From the NCBI GenBank assembly GCA_035504735.1, contig DATJRJ010000261.1, forward strand, positions 1-12,691: a DNA stretch of 12,691 bases, in the 5' to 3' direction. Under the pieces are notes generated by a model. It did not search any database. It was given only the letters and a program-made list of their open reading frames with translations, and was not told the DNA's origin. Positions 7,643 to 12,691 of this stretch are shown here, piece by piece (the first letter of the stretch is position 1; every line of letters starts with the position of its first letter). The translations under genes and the position numbers were made by a program. Source of the DNA: JAJPIG01 sp035504735. Lineage in GTDB: Bacteria > Desulfobacterota > Binatia > Binatales > Binataceae.

Positions 7643-8515
7643 ATGGATAACCTCGGGTACCACAACAACTGGGTCTTGGCCAACGGCGTCCGCACACATT
7701 ATTCGTGGGCGGGCACCGAGGGTCCGGTGGTGATCCTGTTGCACGGTGGCGGGCCGGGTTCGTCGGGAGCCGCGGGTTGGCGGTTCATGTTGCCCGCGCT
7801 GGCCAAGGCCGGCTTCCGTGCGCTGGCGCCCGATCAGATCTCCTTCGGGAAGACCGATGCGCGCCCGCATGCATGGCCGGTGCTCGGACATCAGAGCCTC
7901 GTCGACCACGTGGCCGATTTCATCGACGCGCTCTGCCTCGACGAGGTCAGCGTCGCCGGTAATTCGCAGGGCGCCTACGTGGCAGCGAAATATACCCTCG
8001 ATCATCCCGAGAAAGTGCGGCGGCTGTTTCTGATCGGCAGCGGCACGATCGCCGGCGCGATGAAAGTCGAATGGCCGGGAATGGAAACCAATCCCGGCTT
8101 GCTCGCCATCCGCGATTACGACTACACCGAAGAGGGGATGCGCAAGTTTCTGCTGGCGATTGTGAACGACCCCACCACCGTGACCGATGACCTGGTGCGC
8201 AACCGCACCGAGTTGAGCCAGCGTCCCGGCATCAAAGAAGCAAAGCAGTCCTTCGATACTTACGTGGCGCGGATGCGGCGCGAGCCGCGGTTATGGGCAC
8301 GCCACAGCCTGCAGGATTCGCTGCCGAAGCTCGCCATCCCGACCAAGTTCATCTGGGGCAAGCAGGATAGTTTTGCTCCGGTATCGATGGGACACCAGCT
8401 CGCCGCCTTACTGCCGAATATTCAGTTCGAATTCATCGATGCCGGCCACCAGGCGCAGACCGATAATCCCAAGGTGGTCAACCAGATGGTGATCGACTTC
8501 CTTAGCCCGAGTTGA
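7643..8515 (+). CDS. Alpha/beta-hydrolase, meta-cleavage-product hydrolase type
   Basis: A 290-aa cytoplasmic alpha/beta-hydrolase, the usual length for the BphD/MhpC/HsaD group, whose members split C-C bonds in ring-cleavage products. HGGGPG at 34-39, continuing SSGAAGW, is the oxyanion-hole block typical of that group. The nucleophile elbow is GNSQG with Ser108. The acid is probably Asp242 in WGKQD and the general base His269 in DAGHQAQTDNP, so the triad looks complete. The residues between about 140 and 225 form the lid. A ribosome site AGGGA lies 6 nt before ATG, with GAGGT slightly upstream. The gene stands alone behind the hairpin at 7524-7559 and converges on the - strand oxygenase cluster, 55 nt from its last gene. 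A role in ring-fission metabolism fits the neighbours but is inference; an ester or epoxide substrate cannot be excluded. Confidence 0.93.
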   Translation: MDNLGYHNNWVLANGVRTHYSWAGTEGPVVILLHGGGPGSSGAAGWRFMLPALAKAGFRALAPDQISFGKTDARPHAWPVLGHQSLVDHVADFIDALCLDEVSVAGNSQGAYVAAKYTLDHPEKVRRLFLIGSGTIAGAMKVEWPGMETNPGLLAIRDYDYTEEGMRKFLLAIVNDPTTVTDDLVRNRTELSQRPGIKEAKQSFDTYVARMRREPRLWARHSLQDSLPKLAIPTKFIWGKQDSFAPVSMGHQLAALLPNIQFEFIDAGHQAQTDNPKVVNQMVIDFLSPS

Positions 8516-8570
8516 TCGTAATCAAGTTGCGTTGCGATTCCTTGAGCGTCTCGCGCGCTACGCATCCGGC

Positions 8571-9362
8571 CTACTGCAGCGATTCGAACAACCGATGCCG
8601 CTCGAGGAAAGCGAGCGCATGGCGATCCCATTCGACGGGATTGTCGAGGTTGGGAACATGCCCAGCGCCTTCGATGATCGCAAGCTCCGCGTCCTTGATG
8701 CGGCGTTGCATGTCGAGGGCGCCCCGATGAGCGGGGTCTTCGGTTCCGGTGATTATCAAGCAGGGCTGATCGATACGATCGTAGACGGCCTCCGGCTCGG
8801 GTTCTTCGAGCGCCCGAAAGATCTCGCGGATGCCGCGCACGTCCATCCGCTCGTCAGTCTCGAGGAACATCCGCTGCAGGTATTGCGCCTGCGGGTCATC
8901 ACGCAGCCCTGAACTCATGAAGGCAGCGAACGTGGCGCGCCGCGCTTCGATTCCGAGCTTGTCCCACTGCCCGCCGCCCTGACGTGCGAAATCCCGATCC
9001 GGCCAGTAGGCGCATCCTGTGACGATCAGCGCGCGCGCCTGCTGCGGCCGCAGCCCAGTCATATAGATGACCGTCGTCGCTCCGACCGAGTTTCCAACCA
9101 GGATGACGGGATCGTGCGTGACCTCGTCGACCACCTCCCAGCAGGCCTGCGCCAAGTCGGTAAGCGTAAGGCCCGCGGTCGGCGAGGGGCTGCGTCCATA
9201 TGGCGGCACATCGACTGCAATAGTGCGGAACCAGGTCGAGAAATGCGCCGTCTGATACAGCCACAGGCGATGATCGTATGGGTTGCCATGGATGAACAGC
9301 ATGACGGGGCCATGCTTGCCATGCTGCTCGTAGTGCAGCTTGCCCAATATATGCGCGGCCAA
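8571..9362 (-). CDS. Alpha/beta-hydrolase, last gene of the Rieske cluster (TTG start)
   Basis: A 263-aa alpha/beta-hydrolase fold protein. The strand-loop VMLFIHGNPYD (20-30) gives an HGNP oxyanion hole. The elbow GNSVG carries the nucleophile Ser92, and the triad is completed by Asp209 in GTEDPAH and His235 in GAGHVPNLDNP. The serine nucleophile argues against a haloalkane dehalogenase, which would have Asp there. Esterase, lactonase (PcaD-like) or C-C hydrolase activity are all possible. It lacks the HGGGPG block of the + strand hydrolase, so the two are different subfamilies and not a recent duplication. The start is TTG at 9362-9360, set by a perfect GGAGGT 5 nt upstream. It follows small protein B by 38 nt and is probably in the same transcript as Rieske B. 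It may hydrolyse a product of that oxygenase. Confidence 0.92.
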   Translation of the reverse strand: MAAHILGKLHYEQHGKHGPVMLFIHGNPYDHRLWLYQTAHFSTWFRTIAVDVPPYGRSPSPTAGLTLTDLAQACWEVVDEVTHDPVILVGNSVGATTVIYMTGLRPQQARALIVTGCAYWPDRDFARQGGGQWDKLGIEARRATFAAFMSSGLRDDPQAQYLQRMFLETDERMDVRGIREIFRALEEPEPEAVYDRIDQPCLIITGTEDPAHRGALDMQRRIKDAELAIIEGAGHVPNLDNPVEWDRHALAFLERHRLFESLQ

Positions 9363-9367
9363 ACGTC

Positions 9368-9373
9368 ACCTCC
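9368..9373 (-). promoter_or_regulatory. Strong ribosome site fixing a TTG start
   Basis: On the - strand GGAGGT (9373-9368) is followed by 5 nt and then TTG at 9362. No in-frame ATG or GTG lies at a usable distance, and the protein sequence runs straight into the conserved hydrolase fold, so TTG is the likely start. Confidence 0.75.
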
Positions 9374-9400
9374 GGGCGCGCGACTGGCGCGCCATTGCGC

Positions 9401-9748
9401 TTATTGCCCGGGGAAAAACCGGGCCCGTTCGCGGCCATTGATTACGCGCGGCTGGCGGTATCTTTCGACCGCGATACTGACCTCGTTGAGCGACAGCGCC
9501 ATGTTTAACAGCCGTTGCGCCTCCGCAGGCATCCGAACGAGCGAAAACTGGTTCAGATATTCAACGATCGCCGGCAGGCGGCGCATCATTGCGTCATAGA
9601 ACACCTGCAGCTCCTCGATCGTGCCGGTCTCGCGCGCCGCCATCCGCTCGACTTCTGTGGCCAGCGCCCAATGCTCGAAGGGACCGAGATCCTGAAAGGA
9701 TTCGGGCAACGCGCCGCCGGGCTTCGCGATCCCCTCCGCGCTACGCAT
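9401..9748 (-). CDS. Small Rieske-associated protein B, unknown family
   Basis: A 115-aa protein that I cannot assign to a named family. It is clearly homologous to the 128-aa protein at 11723-12109. Shared features in order are LPE-x-F (14-18), W-x-L-x-TE-x2-R (27-35), EL-x2-FYDA-x3-RL (46-58), an L-x2-F with a nearby Pro (65-74), RL-x4-LS-x2-EV-x2-AVE-x-YR-x-P (79-100), and an ER-x-R/ERF near the C-terminus. It looks mostly helical, soluble and charged, with no signal peptide, no membrane segment, and no Cys pattern for metal or Fe-S binding. The ATG is 6 nt after the stop of Rieske alpha subunit B, so translation is probably coupled; GAGG lies about 10 nt upstream. The conserved position suggests a partner, assembly factor or regulator of the oxygenase, which is inference. 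Confidence 0.8.
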   Translation of the reverse strand: MRSAEGIAKPGGALPESFQDLGPFEHWALATEVERMAARETGTIEELQVFYDAMMRRLPAIVEYLNQFSLVRMPAEAQRLLNMALSLNEVSIAVERYRQPRVINGRERARFFPGQ

Positions 9749-9754
9749 CGCCCA

Positions 9755-10936
9755 TCATGCCTCGTCTTGGCCGGCGAGCTGCCGATCCAGGACTTCATGA
9801 AAATGCCGGATCGCGATTTCCTCATCCTGCAGGATGAGATACTGCTTGGCGCGCGACGCCAGACCGGCATAGACGGTCTCATGCGCGGTCGCATCCTCAT
9901 CGAACACCACGCGGTTGAATACCTGCATGAAATCCTGGCTGAGGCGCTCGGCGGCGTTAAGCGGCGTGGGCGCGTAGAACCTGATCTCCCATAGCGTGCG
10001 ATCGGCTGAGAGCGGCCAGAAGTTGTGCGTGATGCAATAGTCATTGGCCGGAAAGCGAAAGAAGAGCATCGCGAAATTGGGAAAGATCATGTGGAACTCG
10101 AACGCGTTGCGCATCGGCAGCCGGCATCGCGAAGGCCCCTTGTCGATCTGAAACATCGCGCCCTCTAGAGGGAAAGGCTGATAGGCGGGGTTGATATCGC
10201 TGCCGGAAACGCTATGCCGGCCGAAGAAGGTCATCTCCGCCGAGCGCAGGCAGCCTTCCTTGGTGGTGATGAACAAGTTCGGCATCAGATAACGATGCTG
10301 CGAGAAGACATGGTAGCCCTCGTTCTGAGCGTCCATCGCGACTTTCCAGTTGGCCCGTTCGTTGATCCGGTACATGCGCTGCAGCCGCAACTGATCGAAG
10401 CCTTCGGCGGGCAGCCGCTCGGTAACGCCCTCGAGGTATTCAGTGAGGGTCTCGTGTGGATCGAGATTAATGAAGATGAAACCGTTGAAAATTTCGGTGG
10501 CGATGGGAGTCAAGCCAAGCTTGCTCTGGTCGAGGCCAAAGAAATTCTCTGCGTCGGGAATCCATTTGAGTTGGCCGGTCGAGTCGTAGCCCCAGGAGTG
10601 GAAATTGCAGGTCAGGTAGCCGCGGCATCGGCCCGCTGCATCCCAGGCCAAGGTGTTGCCGCGATGCGAACAGACGTTGTGGAAACCGCGCACCACGCCG
10701 TCCTGCCCGCGCATCACGAGGATCGATGCATCGCAGATTGCGACCTCGCGGACGATGTAGTCACCGCGCTCGGGAAGCTCGCAGACGTTCCCGAGGCAAA
10801 GCCACGAACGCCTGAAGATACGTTCGCGTTCGCGCTCGAAGAACTGCGGCGAGACACACGGCTCGGCGGCGATCGGCGCGGTTCCCAGCTCCGGGAATTT
10901 CTTGGCCCAGCGCTTATTGATGATCTCAGTTGTCAT
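9755..10936 (-). CDS. Rieske non-heme iron oxygenase alpha subunit (copy B)
   Basis: A complete 393-aa ring-hydroxylating oxygenase large subunit, of typical length. The Rieske domain has Cys89-x-His91 (NVCSHRG) and Cys110-x2-His113 (CNFHSW), the ligands of the [2Fe-2S] cluster. The catalytic domain starts near residue 190; NWKVAMDAQNEGYHVFSQH (196-214) holds the iron ligands His209 and His214, with Glu206 in the inter-subunit bridging position that is Asp in naphthalene dioxygenase. The third ligand is probably Asp348 in FDEDATAHE. The enzyme would mono- or dihydroxylate an organic substrate using O2 and electrons from a separate reductase. The frame could extend 38 codons further upstream, but GGAGGT 6 nt before the ATG at 10936 fixes the start. 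Small protein B follows after 6 nt. The substrate class cannot be read from the sequence. Confidence 0.97.
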   Translation of the reverse strand: MTTEIINKRWAKKFPELGTAPIAAEPCVSPQFFERERERIFRRSWLCLGNVCELPERGDYIVREVAICDASILVMRGQDGVVRGFHNVCSHRGNTLAWDAAGRCRGYLTCNFHSWGYDSTGQLKWIPDAENFFGLDQSKLGLTPIATEIFNGFIFINLDPHETLTEYLEGVTERLPAEGFDQLRLQRMYRINERANWKVAMDAQNEGYHVFSQHRYLMPNLFITTKEGCLRSAEMTFFGRHSVSGSDINPAYQPFPLEGAMFQIDKGPSRCRLPMRNAFEFHMIFPNFAMLFFRFPANDYCITHNFWPLSADRTLWEIRFYAPTPLNAAERLSQDFMQVFNRVVFDEDATAHETVYAGLASRAKQYLILQDEEIAIRHFHEVLDRQLAGQDEA

Positions 10937-10942
10937 ATTCGG

Positions 10943-10948
10943 ACCTCC
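10943..10948 (-). promoter_or_regulatory. Ribosome site deciding the start of Rieske alpha B
   Basis: GGAGGT on the - strand (seen as ACCTCC at 10943-10948 on +) lies 6 nt before the ATG at 10936. It selects this start over the upstream in-frame ATG at 11050, whose extra 38 residues look unlike a Rieske N-terminus. Confidence 0.85.
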
Positions 10949-11005
10949 GCCGCTCTCACCGAGGAAGCCTGGCCGCCCGCTCGGAAGCCTAGGCTGAAGC
11001 TGCTC

Positions 11006-11036
11006 TTTATAAATACCAAAGCGCTTATTTTCACAA
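11006..11036 (-). promoter_or_regulatory. Possible promoter for the Rieske B transcript
   Basis: On the - strand TTGTGA (11036-11031) could be a -35 box (4 of 6 matches). TATAAA (11011-11006) lies 19 nt further as a -10 candidate, in an AT-rich patch within GC-rich DNA. A shift inside the symmetric TTTATAAA gives 17 nt spacing but a poorer hexamer. It lies about 70 nt upstream of the ATG at 10936. Confidence 0.3.
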
Positions 11037-11236
11037 GGCGCGCGCAGCACCCTTCATGCCCAACGCGGACAGGAATTCCTCCGCTCTAACGCTCGACGAT
11101 AGTCGGCGGCGTCTCGGCTTTATCGAGTTGCGCTCGTTCAGGAACTGCCCCACGAAACTTCCAGCGACTCAATGTCGAAGGGAGAGTGCTAATCAACGGC
11201 GAGTCTGCAACTGACCTGTGTGCTGGGCGGCGGCGG

Positions 11237-11710
11237 TCAGTCAGCGAAGGGTTTTTTCACCCAGCCCTGATCGTATGGACTTATCAATTCCAGTTTCAGC
11301 CGGACCGCTTTGAACTTCCATTCATCATCGATCTTGACGAAATCGTCGTCGTAGTTGCCGCCGATCCAGACCGGCTCGCCCGAAGGATCAGGGGCGGGGC
11401 GGGGTTTGGTCCCTAATTCCCAAAGACGCCATCGCCCCCGCGCCGTCCGGCCGTCTTCGGCGATTTCGACCACTTTCGGAATGAAGCAATGAAACATCCA
11501 AGTGAATCGCACCTGGCTGAAGAATTTCTCGAGCGCTGCACGGCCCTCATGGCGGCCGTAGCGTTCGATGTCTATCACTGCGTCGTCGGCGAACAGCGCA
11601 ACTATTTTCGCAGCGCCGAGGTTTGAGTCGATCGTCTCACCCCATCGAGCCTTCAACTGTTTGATAGCCTCTATATCCTCGAGCCGCTGAATTCGCGCTG
11701 CCAGGTCCAT
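11237..11710 (-). CDS. SnoaL-like / NTF2-fold protein
   Basis: A 157-aa protein of the SnoaL-like (NTF2 superfamily) type. The N-terminal helix IQRLEDIEAIKQLKARW (7-23) with the following Asp, then ALFADDAVIDI (38-48), HEGRAALEKFF (54-64), a MFHCFIP strand (72-78), and the C-terminal WKFKAVRLKLELISPYDQGW (131-150) make the usual cone fold. Members act as cyclases, isomerases, dehydratases or simple binding proteins. Beta subunits of Rieske dioxygenases share this fold, so it might play a structural role, although SnoaL-type dehydration or isomerisation is equally possible. The ATG is preceded by GGAG at 6 nt spacing. It starts 12 nt after small protein A ends, so Rieske A, small protein A and this gene form one operon. 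No signal peptide is seen; it is cytoplasmic. Confidence 0.92.
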   Translation of the reverse strand: MDLAARIQRLEDIEAIKQLKARWGETIDSNLGAAKIVALFADDAVIDIERYGRHEGRAALEKFFSQVRFTWMFHCFIPKVVEIAEDGRTARGRWRLWELGTKPRPAPDPSGEPVWIGGNYDDDFVKIDDEWKFKAVRLKLELISPYDQGWVKKPFAD

Positions 11711-11722
11711 ATTATTCTCCGT

Positions 11723-12109
11723 TCAGGCTTTGCGCGGAGCGCGCGATGGCCGGTGCGTTTCGACAGGATAAAGACCGTTCACTGATTTGTGCTCGAACTC
11801 GAATCGTTCCGCGCCAAAAGTATCCGGCACTGTGGGTGACCTATAGAATTCGACAGCCGGGGCAACTTCGGCCATCGAGAGCGACAGCAGAAACAGCCGC
11901 TCTACGTCTTCGGGCAGATTCCCCAACTCGAACCGACTGAGAAAATTCAGGATCTCTTCCAATCGCGGAAGGATTGCATCATAGAAGGTTTCCAACTCCG
12001 TCATCTCGCTACCGATGCGGCGATTGTTACGATCCCGCTCGGTGCGCAGGCACCAGGTATCAACTAAAAACTCAAGTTCGCTGAATGCTTCAGGCAGCAG
12101 ATGGGACAT
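11723..12109 (-). CDS. Small Rieske-associated protein A, unknown family
   Basis: A 128-aa protein homologous to the 115-aa protein at 9401-9748 and otherwise unrecognised. It carries LPEAF (5-9), W-x-L-x-TE-x2-R (19-27), EL-x2-FYDA-x3-RL (38-50), an L-x2-F and following Pro (57-66), RL-x4-LS-x2-EV-x2-AVE-x-YR-x-P (71-92), and ERF (101-103), followed by a basic tail (RPSRAPRK) that copy B lacks. The spacing of the blocks is almost identical in both copies, so this is a real family and not compositional likeness. It is predicted to be helical and soluble. It begins 14 nt after the stop of Rieske alpha A, with only a weak GGA ribosome site, which suggests dependence on translation of the upstream gene. 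The SnoaL-like gene follows after 12 nt. Confidence 0.82.
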   Translation of the reverse strand: MSHLLPEAFSELEFLVDTWCLRTERDRNNRRIGSEMTELETFYDAILPRLEEILNFLSRFELGNLPEDVERLFLLSLSMAEVAPAVEFYRSPTVPDTFGAERFEFEHKSVNGLYPVETHRPSRAPRKA

Positions 12110-12123
12110 TAGATTCCAGGCGG

Positions 12124-12690
12124 TTATTTCGCAGGCAATATGTGAGCCATCTCTTCTTTGAGCACCTTATCGGCGTGCCTGATCATTATTTCCTGGTCTT
12201 GCAGAAGTTGCTCGGTAACCGCACCGCTGGCCAGCCCGAAGTGAGTGTTCTCGAGCGTGCTGCCGTCTTCCATCCAGACATCGCGCGTCAGGCATTTTGA
12301 GTATTCACGGCTGAACCATTCCGCCAGATTCGTGGCTTTAGGCAAATACAAACGGCCTTCCCACACCGAACGATCGACCGCTATCGGCCAGGTTTGATGG
12401 GTGATGCACATATCCGCGAAGGGTTCGAAATGAAAAGTTGGAAAGACGTATATCAAATCGCAGTACCAGTTGGCGCTCTTGCTGGGATTTATTCCCGCCG
12501 GCAGTTGACTCGTGCCGGTGTGCGCACGATCGTCGAGCGAGACGCCGTACCGTCCGGCAAGCTTTTGTGTAGGCGGCGGCTGTCGATCCAAATTCGCATA
12601 CATCGAGAGCAGGTTGTGACGCTTGAACAGCCGCGCATCGACCGTGTGGCGCGAAGGGTTGTCCCGATTGTGCCACAAACCCGGGGCGGC
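12124..12690 (-). CDS. Rieske oxygenase alpha subunit (copy A), C-terminal part, cut by right edge
   Basis: The frame is open to the right edge; a TTG at 12678 is internal to the protein. The 188 visible residues match the C-terminal part of the catalytic domain of copy B: FPTFHFEPFADMCITHQTW parallels FPNFAMLFFRFPANDYCITH, then the DR-x-(V/L)WE strand, the MEDGSTLE block with the likely third iron ligand Asp, GLASGAVTEQ-L-LQDQE, and an (A/R)IRH-type end helix. The Rieske cluster and the two His iron ligands would lie outside the window, so they cannot be checked. The two copies differ by many substitutions, so they are old paralogs and probably take different substrates. The stop TAA (12126-12124) is 14 nt from small protein A. 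Confidence 0.9.
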   Translation of the reverse strand, partial: AAPGLWHNRDNPSRHTVDARLFKRHNLLSMYANLDRQPPPTQKLAGRYGVSLDDRAHTGTSQLPAGINPSKSANWYCDLIYVFPTFHFEPFADMCITHQTWPIAVDRSVWEGRLYLPKATNLAEWFSREYSKCLTRDVWMEDGSTLENTHFGLASGAVTEQLLQDQEIMIRHADKVLKEEMAHILPAK

Positions 12691-12691
12691 C

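Larger units (their letters stand above)
10937..11236 (-). other. 300-bp intergenic region upstream of Rieske alpha B
   Basis: No credible gene on either strand. It is the longest non-coding stretch in the cluster and splits it into two likely transcription units. It contains the ribosome site at 10943-10948, a weak promoter candidate at 11006-11036, and a perfect 10-bp palindrome AGGAATTCCT at 11071-11080. It also contains most of a 7-bp inverted repeat, ACTGACC (11210-11216) / GGTCAGT (11235-11241), whose second arm overlaps the SnoaL-like gene's stop codon. The palindrome could be an operator; no regulator gene is in the window. Confidence 0.6.

Noticed and set aside
8571..9362. Haloalkane dehalogenase call for the - strand hydrolase
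   Set aside because: The HGNP block is compatible, but the nucleophile is Ser (GNSVG) where a dehalogenase needs Asp.
10937..11050. 38-codon N-terminal extension of Rieske alpha B
   Set aside because: A strong GGAGGT site at ideal distance selects the ATG at 10936, and the extension covers the candidate promoter and looks non-coding.
10214..11089. 291-aa open frame on the + strand opposite Rieske alpha B
   Set aside because: The - strand frame carries all Rieske and iron ligands; the + frame has no recognisable motif and crosses the intergenic region.

Overview
The window is GC-rich bacterial DNA (visibly around 60% G+C), densely coding, with Shine-Dalgarno sites of the AGGAGG type and some GTG/TTG starts. 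The mix of Rieske oxygenases, SnoaL-like and alpha/beta-hydrolase genes with a MetE-like orphan and a large secreted G8-domain protein would fit an uncultivated soil or sediment bacterium such as Binatota (Desulfobacterota_B) or a deltaproteobacterial relative. That placement is inference from gene content; there is no rRNA or marker gene in the window. I see no tRNA, rRNA, CRISPR array, transposase or integrase.

Left part (1-2828, + strand). The C-terminal half of a DUF5996 protein enters from the left edge. It is followed by a closely spaced pair: a stand-alone 349-aa protein with the MetE C-terminal fold and apparent zinc ligands, and a universal stress protein only 8 nt downstream. A signal-peptide protein with a PDZ-like domain follows; that domain is interrupted by a hydrophobic segment.

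Centre (3001-7500, + strand). One 4.5-kb gene encodes a 1499-aa secreted or membrane-anchored protein. It has a G8 domain and a parallel beta-helix core resembling the eukaryotic CEMIP/TMEM2 (KIAA1199) family, plus Pro/Thr linkers and a Cys-rich C-terminal region. A strong 16-bp GC hairpin lies just after its stop.

Right part (7643-12691). A + strand alpha/beta-hydrolase of the meta-cleavage-product hydrolase type converges on a long - strand catabolic cluster. Read in its own direction, that cluster is: Rieske oxygenase alpha subunit A (C-terminal part only, cut by the window edge), small protein A (128 aa), SnoaL-like protein, a 300-bp gap with a possible promoter, Rieske alpha subunit B (complete, 393 aa), small protein B (115 aa), and an alpha/beta-hydrolase with a TTG start. 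Small proteins A and B are clearly homologous to each other and to no family I recognise. Each directly follows a Rieske alpha subunit, so the cluster holds two copies of a 'Rieske alpha + small partner' module. This repeated, undescribed pairing is the best candidate for a new system in the window.

The likely job of the right-hand cluster is oxygenation of an aromatic or alicyclic compound followed by hydrolysis. The substrate cannot be told from the sequence. No ferredoxin or reductase is encoded here, so electrons must come from genes elsewhere.
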